From CAWDXG01 sp963822115 (GTDB lineage: Bacteria > Myxococcota_A > Polyangia > Polyangiales > Polyangiaceae): a stretch of DNA of 64,000 nt. A program made the position numbers and the translations under genes. The stretch covers positions 496,001-560,000 of the forward strand of contig CAWGGM010000020.1 in NCBI GenBank assembly GCA_963822115.1, in the 5' to 3' direction. Shown here piece by piece: positions 9,132 through 17,322 of the stretch (position 1 is its first letter; each line of letters begins with the position of its first letter). The notes beneath the pieces were generated by a model that saw only the letters and a list, made by a program, of their open reading frames with translations, did not search any database and was not told the origin of the DNA.

Positions 9132-10349
9132 ATGGACTCGCTGCTCAACGCCGCCGCGCGCCGGCTCTCGCTGGGCGATCCACTCGGTGCGCTCGACCGG
9201 GTGGCGCTGCGCGACGATGCGCCGGCTCTCGCCCTGCGCGGCATCGCGATGGCGCAACTCGGCGATCTCGCTAGAGCCGACGAGCTCCTGAAGCGCGCAG
9301 CACGCGGATTCGAGCCCAACGAGTCGCTGGCGCGCGCGCGCACCATCGCCGCGCGGGCCGAGGTGCTGTTCGCGGCGCGCGATCTCGCGCCCGTACGCGA
9401 CGCGAAGGAGGCTCTCGCCGTGCTGGAGCGGCATGGCGATCGCGTCAACGCGCTGCACATGCGCCTGCTCTCCGTCCGCCGTGGTCTCCTGCTCGGAAAC
9501 GTGGACGAAGCCGACACGGCGCTGGCCGATCTCGATCTCGGCTCGGCACCGCCCATGCTCGCGGCCATCGGCGAGCTCGCGAGCGCGGATGTGGCGCTCA
9601 GGCGCATCCGGCCAAGACGAGCGCGGGTGCACCTGACCCGGGCGCTCGAAGACGCCCGGCGCTCCCGCATTCCGGCTCTCGTCTCGGAGGTCGAGCACGC
9701 GTTCGGTATGCTGGATGCCCCTGCCGCGCGCGCCGTGTCGGAAGGGACGGAGCGCGCGCTCACGCTTTTCGAGGTCGAGCGTCTGCTCGCTTCGCGCGCG
9801 CTGATCGTGGACAGCTGCCGGCGCGTCGTACGCGCGCCCGGATCCGTCGCCCGGCTGCACACACGCCCGGTGCTGTTCGCCCTGGCGCACACGCTTGCCG
9901 CTGCGTGGCCGACCGCCGCGGAGCGACAGGAACTGCTCCGCCAGGCCTTCGGTGCCCGTCGCGCCGACGAGTCGCACCGCGCCCGGCTGCGCGTGGAGAT
10001 CGGGCGGCTGCGCCGCGCGCTTTCGGACGTGGCGGCAATCCACGCCGCCCCCGGGGGATTCCTGCTGGTCCCGCATCGCGCGCGGCGCGTCGTCATCCTC
10101 CTGCCGCCCGTGGGAAGCGACGCTGCAGCCCTGCTGGCGCTGCTCAGCGATGGCCAGGCGTGGGCGACGTCGGCGCTGGCACTGGCGCTCGGCACCAGCC
10201 AGCGCAGCGTGCAGCGGGCGCTGTCCGGCCTGGAGAGCGAGGGTAGAGTGGAGCGTGTCGGTCGCGGCCGCTCACTGCGCTGGCTCGCGCCGCCCATGTC
10301 TGCTTTCGCGACACCATTGTTACTCCCTGCGCAGGTCGCCGGCGGCTAG
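9132..10349 (+). CDS. Winged-helix transcriptional regulator with a TPR-like N-terminal region
   Basis: 405 residues; the ATG follows GGGAGG. Residues 1-210 are Ala/Leu/Arg-rich helical hairpins of TPR type. A middle segment (about 225-330) resembles the transcriptional-activator-like winged helix of SARP-type proteins (RLRVEIGRLRRALSDV), and the last 70 residues are a DNA-binding winged helix (WATSALALALGTSQRSVQRA, then a basic wing ERVGRGRSL). It is divergent from the DUF899 gene, and both flanks carry the same site, the second copy lying inside its own last codons. It is probably the local regulator of the DUF899 and propeller genes. Confidence 0.7.
   Translation: MDSLLNAAARRLSLGDPLGALDRVALRDDAPALALRGIAMAQLGDLARADELLKRAARGFEPNESLARARTIAARAEVLFAARDLAPVRDAKEALAVLERHGDRVNALHMRLLSVRRGLLLGNVDEADTALADLDLGSAPPMLAAIGELASADVALRRIRPRRARVHLTRALEDARRSRIPALVSEVEHAFGMLDAPAARAVSEGTERALTLFEVERLLASRALIVDSCRRVVRAPGSVARLHTRPVLFALAHTLAAAWPTAAERQELLRQAFGARRADESHRARLRVEIGRLRRALSDVAAIHAAPGGFLLVPHRARRVVILLPPVGSDAAALLALLSDGQAWATSALALALGTSQRSVQRALSGLESEGRVERVGRGRSLRWLAPPMSAFATPLLLPAQVAGG
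10309..10341 (+). promoter_or_regulatory. Shared operator/promoter site, copy B (before the propeller gene)
   Basis: CGACAC, two bases, TTGTTACTCCCTG (10317-10329), then GGTCGCCG after CGCA. It lies within the last codons of the regulator gene and 54 bases before the propeller ATG. Its counterpart on the opposite strand is at 9063-9090; 19 of the first 21 positions are identical, and the two differing positions are the spacer. This is too long for chance. Confidence 0.6.
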
Positions 10350-10383
10350 AGATCGCCCAGCAACCCGAACCGAGGACTAGACG

Positions 10384-11025
10384 ATGACAACGAAGCAAGC
10401 CGCGCAGATCGTGCACGAGTACGGACCGTTGGAGGGCACGCCGAATGTGGGCGGCGTCAGCTACGATGGCAGGAACGTCTGGCTCGCGGCGGGCGCAGCG
10501 CTCGTCGCCCTGGATCCGGAAAGCGGAAATATCGCGCGCCGGATCGAGGTGGCTGCCGATGCAGGCACCGCGTTCGACGGCACCCACTTCTACCAACTCG
10601 CCGACGCGCGCATCCACAAGATCGACGCTGCTACCGGCGAGATCGTCGGCAGTATTCCCGCGCCGGGCCAGGGCAAGGACTCGGGTCTCACCTGGGCGGA
10701 AGGCACGCTGTGGGTCGGCCAGTACCGCGACCGCACCATCGTGCAGATCGATGCGGAGAGCGGCAAGGTCCTGCGCACGATCACTTCCGACCGTTTCGTG
10801 ACGGGCGTGACGTTCGTGGACGGCGAGATGTGGCACGGCACCTGGGAAGGCGAGGAGAGCGAGCTGCGCCACATCGATCCCGAAACCGGCGAAGTGCTTG
10901 AACAAGTGGAAATGCCCGCTGGCACCGGAGTGAGCGGTCTCGATTCCGACGGGGCCGATCTCTTCTTCTGCGGCGGGGGACAGAGCGGCAAGCTGCGCGC
11001 CGTGCGTCGCCCCAGGCGCGGCTGA
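10384..11025 (+). CDS. YncE/glutamine-cyclotransferase-like beta-propeller protein
   Basis: 213 residues, ATG start, no signal peptide. Four to five blade-like repeats of about 40 residues: NVWLAAGAALVALDPESGNI, HKIDAATGEIVGSIPAPG, LWVGQYRDRTIVQIDAESGK, and ELRHIDPETGEVLEQVEMPAG. The pattern (I/V)DxxTGxVxxxI is shared by YncE-like and glutaminyl cyclotransferase propellers. It is shorter than secreted cyclotransferases and probably cytoplasmic. Expression is likely co-regulated with the DUF899 gene through the duplicated site. Ligand unknown. Confidence 0.75.
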   Translation: MTTKQAAQIVHEYGPLEGTPNVGGVSYDGRNVWLAAGAALVALDPESGNIARRIEVAADAGTAFDGTHFYQLADARIHKIDAATGEIVGSIPAPGQGKDSGLTWAEGTLWVGQYRDRTIVQIDAESGKVLRTITSDRFVTGVTFVDGEMWHGTWEGEESELRHIDPETGEVLEQVEMPAGTGVSGLDSDGADLFFCGGGQSGKLRAVRRPRRG

Positions 11026-11128
11026 GCGCGCCGCTTCATCCCCATTGCCACCAGCCGTGACGTAGGGGGCGAGGCGCGGGTCGACTGCGCGAGTTCCGTC
11101 GCGTGCAGCAAGAGGTCTCGCCGTCGGC

Positions 11129-13120
11129 TCAGGTTCCGCTGGGCTCTGCTGGCGCCGTGCGCGGTGGGAAGAAGTATTGCCAGGGGCGCCGCGCGAGGCG
11201 TCGCAGGAGCAGGCCGAGCACGGCGCGATGCTCGCGCAGGGTGACGCCGCGGGACGCGAGCGCCATGGCGAGCGCCAGACCGAAGCTGACGACGAAATTC
11301 ATGAAGCCGATGAGGATGACGCCGAGCGCTGCCTCCGCGATGAGAGAGGTGCCGGCCGAGAAATCCAGGCCCTCCAGCGCGATTCCCACGTTGGCGGACG
11401 AGAACGCGATGTGCCGGATGTCGAAGGGCACGCCGAAGATGACGCCGAGGGTGCCGGCGGTGCCGAGGCAGAAGCCCAGGAAGATGTTGCCCGCGAGGGC
11501 GCCGACGTGCCTGTCGACGAAGCCGCCGAGGCGCGCCGCGCCATCCGGGCCCACCAGCCTGACGAGCAGCGGGTGGTGGGCGACGCGCCGCGAGATCCCC
11601 CGGTAGATGTTGCGGTTGTCGAAGTAGCCCGAGACGAGGCCGGCGAGGAAGAGGAAGACCCCGGCGACGCCGGCGTAGAACAGCGCCCCCGACTTCCAGG
11701 GGTGCACCGCCGCGAGAAGGCGCCCGGACTCTACCGGACTCGCGATCGGCGTCTCCGTCAGCACGCTGTAGAGCTCCGAGAGGCCGATCGCCACCGGGAA
11801 GGCGCACAGCAGATTGCCCACAAACGAGATGAACTGGCTGCGCCAGACGCGGACGATCATCTCGCCGAGCTGTTCGAGCTGACGCGAACCACCCGGGCCG
11901 TCCATCGATCGCGCAATGGTGTTGGCGGTCATCGCCGGCTGTTTCGTCGCCAGCGCACCGCCAAACAGGTAGATGCCCACGAAGCAGAGCGCGTAGTTGA
12001 CGCTGTAGAGAAAGGCCCCACCGGCCAGCGACAGGTGGGCTTTGCCGAGCAGCAGCTTGATGAGCGCGAAGACCGCCACGATCAGGCCGCCGAGCAAGCT
12101 GGCCCGGAAGAAGCGCCAGTACTCCCGCGCGGTCTCCGTGACGTACTTCCGACCCTTCTTCGCGGCGTGCTCGACAACCTGATAGGCCAGCAGATCCGCG
12201 CTCGCCTTGATGTGCCGACCGAGGTGGTTGCGGGTGTTCTCCGCCTCGACCAGGTGCGCGAAAAGGGTCAGGACCGCGCCATGGAAGTCGCGGTCGACCG
12301 GATCGGTGAGGTGGAGCAGGACCTCCAGCCGCTCGATTTGACGCAGCAAGCGGAAGGACAGCATCGTGAGTCGCAGGCTGGTGCCGAAGACGTGCTTGTT
12401 CGCGCGCAGCTCGAGCACGGCGTGCCGGCACGCTTCGAGCGCGCGCAGGGCGCGAGCGAGGAGCGGGTCCTCGTCCCCCTCCACATCGTGGCCGAAGCTC
12501 TCTGTGTAGCGCCGGACGCAGTCCGGGAGCGCCAGAAAGGGCGAATCGAGGTTGTCGAGCTCGGGGAGTCGGTGGGTGATCTCCGGGCTCAGACCCAGGC
12601 TGGCCACGTGGTGCGCCAGGACGCGCACGGCGCTCGCCAGCTCCGCCGGCACGCCCGCGACAGCGCTGGCGTCGAGGCCGATCAGATCGAGCAGTCGTCG
12701 CCACGTGTTGTCCTCGACGGCGGCGAGCCAGCAGTGGTCGCTATCCCGGTGGAAGACTCGACGGATGATGCCAGCCAGCTCGCCGGGATCATCGAGCTCG
12801 GGGAGCAGGCGATTGCCGGCGCGCCGGAAGAGCTCGTCCCGGAAGCCCTGATCGCTCGGCATCCCCGACTCGGTGAGGGTGTGGACGCAGCTGGCGCCGC
12901 CTACCGTCCGCACGATCAGCTGGCCGAGTGCCTCGCGGATCGCGACCGGCCCCGCCTCGAGTCGATCGCACAGGCCCAGGATGCGTTGCTCTCCGTCCTC
13001 CGCCAGCGCCGGGCGCAGCGCGTCCACGAGGTGCGCCAGCCCGGCGATTGGATCCTCGCTCGCGCCCAATCGGAGCGTCTCGCCCAACGTCTGTCGCAGG
13101 TCTGGCGCGCGTTTCGGCAT
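11129..13120 (-). CDS. SpecificRecomb/Gcr-family membrane protein
   Basis: 663 residues from ATG, preceded by a run GGGGGGAAG. The N-terminal 330 residues are helical and soluble (many His/Asp/Leu); the rest has about six membrane helices (FLYSVNYALCFVGIYLFGG, ISFVGNLLCAFPVAIGLS and later FLFLAGLVSGYFDNRN). The YFDNRNIYRGISRRVAHHPLL stretch and overall plan match the family Pfam calls SpecificRecomb (Gcr). Despite that name these are polytopic proteins with no recombinase catalytic motif, so the name should not be taken as function. It is encoded alone, convergent with the propeller gene. Confidence 0.82.
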   Translation of the reverse strand: MPKRAPDLRQTLGETLRLGASEDPIAGLAHLVDALRPALAEDGEQRILGLCDRLEAGPVAIREALGQLIVRTVGGASCVHTLTESGMPSDQGFRDELFRRAGNRLLPELDDPGELAGIIRRVFHRDSDHCWLAAVEDNTWRRLLDLIGLDASAVAGVPAELASAVRVLAHHVASLGLSPEITHRLPELDNLDSPFLALPDCVRRYTESFGHDVEGDEDPLLARALRALEACRHAVLELRANKHVFGTSLRLTMLSFRLLRQIERLEVLLHLTDPVDRDFHGAVLTLFAHLVEAENTRNHLGRHIKASADLLAYQVVEHAAKKGRKYVTETAREYWRFFRASLLGGLIVAVFALIKLLLGKAHLSLAGGAFLYSVNYALCFVGIYLFGGALATKQPAMTANTIARSMDGPGGSRQLEQLGEMIVRVWRSQFISFVGNLLCAFPVAIGLSELYSVLTETPIASPVESGRLLAAVHPWKSGALFYAGVAGVFLFLAGLVSGYFDNRNIYRGISRRVAHHPLLVRLVGPDGAARLGGFVDRHVGALAGNIFLGFCLGTAGTLGVIFGVPFDIRHIAFSSANVGIALEGLDFSAGTSLIAEAALGVILIGFMNFVVSFGLALAMALASRGVTLREHRAVLGLLLRRLARRPWQYFFPPRTAPAEPSGT

Positions 13121-13387
13121 CTTCCCCCCGGCATGCGTCTGGATCGCGAATCCAGCCCCCTTCCCGGAGGATAGCGCGCGCGTGGACGGTCGTCGGCCCA
13201 GAAACCCGACGCCGGTTGCGAAAGGTTGCGTGCGGTCTTGTTCGTGCGGGCATCCCGAAGGACTGCCGACGTGCGAAAGCTCGGCACCCGCTACCCACAG
13301 ACCGACCTCTGAACGACGACCACCAGCCCTCGAGCTTGCCCGCAGACGTGCTCGCTGGGAGGGACCACTCGTGCTAGGAGCCCGCGC

Positions 13388-13720
13388 GTGGAGCACGTCG
13401 CGGAGAGTCTCGAGGCGCTGCGGGCCCGGATTGCCGAGGCCCCCGCCGCGCTCGTCTACTTCAACGAGCCGAGCTGCAGCGTGGGCGCCGCGGTCGAGAG
13501 CAAGGTGCTCGACCTGGTGCGCGAGGAGTTCCCGCGGCTCGAGCTGATCCACGTGGACACCGTGGCTGTGCCCGAAGCCGCCGGGCAGTACGGCGTGCTC
13601 AGCGTGCCCACGCTGGTCGTGTGTTTCGACGGCCGCGAGACGACGCGCTTCGTGCGGACCTTCGGCATCGACCAGGTGCGCCAGGCCATCGAGCGACCGT
13701 ACGCGATGCTGTTCGAATAG
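13388..13720 (+). CDS. Thioredoxin-like protein lacking the second active-site cysteine
   Basis: 110 residues from GTG. Thioredoxin fold: ALVYFNEPSCSVG at the active-site position and the cis-Pro segment VLSVPTLVV. The usual CxxC is CSVG, so only a mixed-disulfide or carrier role is possible, not a dithiol exchange. It sits about 115 bases upstream of a ferredoxin-thioredoxin fusion gene on the same strand and may be its partner. Confidence 0.78.
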   Translation: MEHVAESLEALRARIAEAPAALVYFNEPSCSVGAAVESKVLDLVREEFPRLELIHVDTVAVPEAAGQYGVLSVPTLVVCFDGRETTRFVRTFGIDQVRQAIERPYAMLFE

Positions 13721-13752
13721 GCGCATTCCTCGTGCACCCTTCGGCGCTGGGC
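13712..13752 (+). repeat. Two-copy intergenic element, copy 2
   Basis: Shares 36 of 41 positions with 6121-6161. Here it includes the stop codon of the thioredoxin-like gene. No inverted repeat is obvious in it. Confidence 0.5.
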
Positions 13753-13836
13753 CGGCTCCAATCAGATAGGTACGGATCCCGCCGGCCCGGCCCTCTCCCC
13801 CGGGGCCGCGGCCGGCCCAGCTTCTGGAGATAGAGC

Positions 13837-14475
13837 ATGCCTGCCCTCATCGACTATCGCGCGTGTGACGACTCCCCCTATTGCAGCGCCGCGCGGCTCT
13901 GCCCGTCACGGGCCATGAAATTGACGGATGGCAAGTGGGTGGTGGACACGAAGGCCTGCGGCAACTGCTCGGGCGTGTGCACCAATGTCTGCCCGGCCGG
14001 TGCCATCCGCTACGCGCCGACCCTTGCCGGGCTCGAGAAGATCCGGCTCGAGATCGAGAACAGCGCCGAGACGGCCGACGACATCTTCGAGAAGCGCTAC
14101 GGCGTTCGCCCGGGGGACCCGCACGAGCTCGGCGACAACCTCTTCCATGCCAGCTGCGACGGCTTCGGCGACGACGTTCTGCAGTCCGATCTGCCGGTCG
14201 TGGTCGACTTCTGGGCTGAGTGGTGCGCACCGTGCAAACTGATCGCGCCGATCTTCAAGAAGCTCGCCGCCGAGTACGAGGGCCGCATCAAGTTCTACAA
14301 GCTCGACACCGAGGAGTGCGGCGCCATCGCCGCACGCTTCGGCATCAACAGCATCCCCTCGCTGCTGTTCTTCCGCGGCGGCAAGGTGGTCGCCCACGAG
14401 ATTGGCGCCGTGCCGGAGGCCCGCCTGCGCCAGTCCATCGACGCCGTGCTCGCATCGGGTCCGCCGGCGAACTAG
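13837..14475 (+). CDS. Ferredoxin-thioredoxin fusion protein
   Basis: 212 residues. Residues 1-60 hold seven cysteines: C10, C16, C22 (RACDDSPYCSAARLCPS) and C41, C44, C48, C52 (CGNCSGVCTNVCP), the latter a 4Fe-4S motif. A linker of about 45 residues leads to a thioredoxin domain (about 100-208) with the canonical WCAPCK and cis-Pro IPSLLFF. The arrangement suggests electrons pass from an iron-sulfur cluster to the thioredoxin disulfide within one chain. Such a fusion would bypass thioredoxin reductase and is more expected in anaerobic or sulfur-metabolising lineages. The last 46 bases of the gene recur at 21971-22016. Confidence 0.85.
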   Translation: MPALIDYRACDDSPYCSAARLCPSRAMKLTDGKWVVDTKACGNCSGVCTNVCPAGAIRYAPTLAGLEKIRLEIENSAETADDIFEKRYGVRPGDPHELGDNLFHASCDGFGDDVLQSDLPVVVDFWAEWCAPCKLIAPIFKKLAAEYEGRIKFYKLDTEECGAIAARFGINSIPSLLFFRGGKVVAHEIGAVPEARLRQSIDAVLASGPPAN

Positions 14476-14513
14476 GTAGCCCTGCTCCGGAATGAAGGCC
14501 CTGCAGAGCGAAG

Positions 14514-15140
14514 CTACGGGTCGGTCCCGGCCGTGCCCTGCACGAAATCGGAGGCTGGCAGCTCCGTCATCGCGTAGGTGAGCCCGCTCGGCGTCGTCGC
14601 GCCCAGGCACGAGCCGCCCGGGGTCTGGTACCAGACCTTCGACACCGAGCCCTGGTACGAGCCGACACTGAAGACGCGCACGGGCTCGGATCCCGGCGTG
14701 TACGGGCAGACGGCGGCGGCCTTGTAGTTCCAGACGTACTTCGGCACGTACACGGAGCAACCGGAAGGTGGCGTGGAAAGGAAGGTGACGGGCTGCGTGC
14801 AGGACCCGTCCAGGAAGTACACGCCGTTCTGCAGGCTCGACGGCGACAGCACGGGCAGGCAGCGCGAGTTCCCGTCCGAGGCGATGTGGAACGTGCATTC
14901 CACCGACAGCTGCGAGTCGTACATGGCGTTGGCGTCGAAGAGCTTGGAGCCGTCCGCGCCCGCGATGTAGGCGGCTTTGAGCCGCGTCCCGCTGGTATCG
15001 GCGAGCGCGGCCGGTACGGGGCTCGGCAGCACGCTGACGAGCGAGCCGCGGGTGTGCGGCGAATCGGCTGCCACGGCGGCGAGCGCCACGTAGACGCCCA
15101 GGCCGACTGTCAGAGCCTTGAGGGTCGCGTTCAGGTGCAT
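14514..15140 (-). CDS. Secreted protein, paralogue A of a tandem pair
   Basis: 208 residues with a signal peptide (MHLNATLKALTVGLGVYVALAAVAA). The mature domain has SGTRLKAAYIAGADGSKLF, DSQLSVECTFHIASDGNSRCLP, DGSCTQPVTF and GCSVYVPKYV: a beta-rich disulfide module common as myxobacterial secreted proteins of unknown function. Six to eight Cys are conserved with the neighbour at 15190. The two genes are adjacent and co-oriented, so this is the downstream copy. Confidence 0.72.
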   Translation of the reverse strand: MHLNATLKALTVGLGVYVALAAVAADSPHTRGSLVSVLPSPVPAALADTSGTRLKAAYIAGADGSKLFDANAMYDSQLSVECTFHIASDGNSRCLPVLSPSSLQNGVYFLDGSCTQPVTFLSTPPSGCSVYVPKYVWNYKAAAVCPYTPGSEPVRVFSVGSYQGSVSKVWYQTPGGSCLGATTPSGLTYAMTELPASDFVQGTAGTDP

Positions 15141-15189
15141 GGTGTGCCTCGCTGCGTTGATCCGATGGCGATGCTGTTCATGAGGCCTC

Positions 15190-16365
15190 TCAGGGCAGGT
15201 GCGTGCGGGTGCCTGCGACGAAGCTGCTGGCGGACAGCTCCGTGCCGAGCGCCACGGGGATCATGCTCGGGTAGCTGACGTTGGCGTTGCTACAGGTGCC
15301 GTTGGTGAGCTTGTGCGGCGTGGGATTGGTGATGATGCTCTGCACCGGGTAGATATGGAACCGCTGCTCGCCATGGGGACAGCTCTGCTGTCCGGAGTAG
15401 ACGTACTTTGGCACGTACGGGCTGCAGCCCACCGGCGGGTTGGTCGAGACGAAGGACATGGGCTGCGTGCACGACCCGTCGCTGTAGTAGATGACGCCCT
15501 GCATGGCCGATGGCGACACGATCGGCAGGCAGCGCAGCTGTCCGTCGGACGCCGTCGCATACGCACAGTCGACTGCGAGCTGCGAGTCGTAGAGCGCCGC
15601 GTGCGAGTAGTGCTTGGCGCCGTCGCTGCCCGCCCAGAACTTTGCCTTCAAGCGCGTCCCGCTCACGTCGCCGGGATAGCTGGACGCGGTGCCGCCGGTT
15701 CCTCCAGAGCCTCCTCTGCCCGCCGTTCCGGCTGCACCGCTGGCTCCGCTCGTGCCGCCTGCGCTGGCATCGGTACCGCCGGATCCGGCGCTGGCGTCGA
15801 ATCCGCCCGCCCCCGCGCCGGCATCGAAGCCGCCCTGACCTCCCGTGCCGGTACCGGAATCCGCGCCACCTTGACCGCTGCTGCCCGCCACGCCTCCAGT
15901 GCCCGCACCCGAATCGGCGCCGCCCTGACCTCCGCTGCCCACGCTACCGCCGGTGCCGCCGCCGGCATCGACGCCACCCTGACCGCTGGTCCCCCCGATT
16001 CCGCCCTGACCGCTGCTGCCCGCCCCGCCGCCCGCGCCGGTACCGGAATCCGCGCCACCTTCAGCGCTGCTGCCCGCCACGCCGCCTGCGCCCGCGCCCG
16101 AGTCGACGCCGCCTTGACCGCTAGCCCCCCCAACGCCCGCGCTGCCCGCGCTCGCGTCTCCGCCGCCGAGTCCACCTGCTGCACCAGCGCCGCCGGCGCC
16201 GGATGTGCCGCCCTGTCCGCCGGCGCCTGCGAGCGCGTCGCTACCTGCGTCGCGCGGGGTGGTCGCCTTGTTGGTGCCGCCGCATGCGTAGAACGTCGTC
16301 CAGATCAACACCGTGGCGCCCCACTGCCACCAGCTCCGCTCCCGCGCTCTCGTCCGCCGCCCCAT
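15190..16365 (-). CDS. Gly/Ala-rich lipoprotein, paralogue B of the tandem pair
   Basis: 391 residues from ATG (a GTG lies one codon upstream). The signal ends at a lipobox-like FYACGG. Residues about 45-225 are a low-complexity Gly/Ala/Ser/Asp linker (GGxGG repeats), and the last 165 residues are the same disulfide domain as paralogue A: SGTRLKAKFWAGSDGAKHY, RCLPIVSPSAMQ, DGSCTQPMSF, GCSPYVPKYV. The linker probably carries the C-terminal domain away from the membrane. Ligand unknown. Confidence 0.75.
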   Translation of the reverse strand: MGRRTRARERSWWQWGATVLIWTTFYACGGTNKATTPRDAGSDALAGAGGQGGTSGAGGAGAAGGLGGGDASAGSAGVGGASGQGGVDSGAGAGGVAGSSAEGGADSGTGAGGGAGSSGQGGIGGTSGQGGVDAGGGTGGSVGSGGQGGADSGAGTGGVAGSSGQGGADSGTGTGGQGGFDAGAGAGGFDASAGSGGTDASAGGTSGASGAAGTAGRGGSGGTGGTASSYPGDVSGTRLKAKFWAGSDGAKHYSHAALYDSQLAVDCAYATASDGQLRCLPIVSPSAMQGVIYYSDGSCTQPMSFVSTNPPVGCSPYVPKYVYSGQQSCPHGEQRFHIYPVQSIITNPTPHKLTNGTCSNANVSYPSMIPVALGTELSASSFVAGTRTHLP

Positions 16366-16530
16366 CACGTGCAGACATCATAATCAGTGCATGCACTGCG
16401 ACACAGGACGTTTTCATCGAGGAACCGATTTCCAGATTGACCCGAGCCGAAGGGGGGGGGGTAGCTTGGTCGGTGTGGAGCGCCACAGCGGGCTCCACGC
16501 GTGGGGCAAGCACGAAGGGAAGGACCAACC

Positions 16531-16908
16531 ATGTTGCGCATCTGTGAGCTGGTCTACGACAACGTCGTACAGGGTACGACTGCGGTCTACACCGATCCGA
16601 AGTGGAACGAGAAGATGGGGACGGCGGACATGGTTCTGCTTTCCGCAATTGCGTCGCAGTTCTCGGGCACCTCGCCGACCCTGACCGTAACCGCCGAGAC
16701 CTCCGCTGACGGCATCTACTGGGGCGAGTGGGCGGGCGGCCCGCTCGTCAACGCGGTTGCGCTTAGCGGTACGGACAAGGTCGGTACCGGCTCGAACGGC
16801 TACTTCAACAATGGGCTGCGCTACATGCGCTTGAAGATCGAGCTCGGTGGCACCGATCCATCCACCCGGCTCCAGCTGTGGTGGGCAGGACGGGACTACA
16901 CGAAATGA
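16531..16908 (+). CDS. Small beta-rich protein, cassette paralogue 1
   Basis: 125 residues; the ATG follows GAAGGGAAGG. No signal peptide. The sequence is almost all beta: VVQGTTAVYTDPKW, SGTSPTLTVTAETSADG, LRYMRLKIELGGTDPSTRLQ. It is clearly homologous to the next gene (VQGTxxxYT, GTSPTLTV and RLxIxLGGTxPxxxL in the same order). I do not recognise the family; a beta-sandwich is likely. A run of nine G residues lies at 16452-16460 in its upstream region. It is first in a four-gene coupled cassette. Confidence 0.6.
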   Translation: MLRICELVYDNVVQGTTAVYTDPKWNEKMGTADMVLLSAIASQFSGTSPTLTVTAETSADGIYWGEWAGGPLVNAVALSGTDKVGTGSNGYFNNGLRYMRLKIELGGTDPSTRLQLWWAGRDYTK

Positions 16909-17315
16909 GATCCTTCCACACACTCGCGTTCGACGATGTGGTCCAGGGTACGAGCCCGCTCTACACCGTTCCAGGGCTCGACTCGACGCTAGGCTCCGTC
17001 GAAGCGCTCTCGATCTGCGCCGTGGCATCGCAGGTCGGTGGCACCTCGCCGACGCTGACGGTGCAGGTCGAGCAGGGCCCCGACGAGCGCCGTTGGGAGA
17101 ATCGCAACGCCACCGCCGAGATCAACGGCGTCACGCTCTCGCTCACCGCGGAGAACGTGAAGACCGCCAACGACGGCGACCCCGCGGGCGCCACCCGTCT
17201 CGCCTTCGTCAGGCTCCGCATCCAGCTCGGCGGCACCAGTCCGCAGGCGCACCTGAAGATCTGGGTTACCGGACGTGGCGAGCAGATCCAGCAGGTTCCG
17301 GCTGCGCCCACGTGA
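16905..17315 (+). CDS. Small beta-rich protein, cassette paralogue 2
   Basis: 136 residues; ATG overlaps the preceding stop (ATGA). Shares the plan of paralogue 1: FDDVVQGTSPLYT, VASQVGGTSPTLTVQVEQG, FVRLRIQLGGTSPQAHLKI, with a slightly longer middle. It ends in a charged tail (GRGEQIQQVPAAPT). The duplication and overlap suggest the two form a complex, perhaps a fibre or shell subunit pair (inference). The next gene starts eight bases after the stop. Confidence 0.6.
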   Translation: MRSFHTLAFDDVVQGTSPLYTVPGLDSTLGSVEALSICAVASQVGGTSPTLTVQVEQGPDERRWENRNATAEINGVTLSLTAENVKTANDGDPAGATRLAFVRLRIQLGGTSPQAHLKIWVTGRGEQIQQVPAAPT

Positions 17316-17322
17316 TCCGGCC

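Noticed and set aside
11129..13120. Site-specific recombinase activity, as the family name suggests
   Set aside because: No tyrosine or serine recombinase residues; the protein is a polytopic membrane protein and the name is historical.
11177..13174. Long plus-strand open frame opposite the SpecificRecomb-family gene
   Set aside because: The minus strand encodes a coherent polytopic protein; the plus frame does not.
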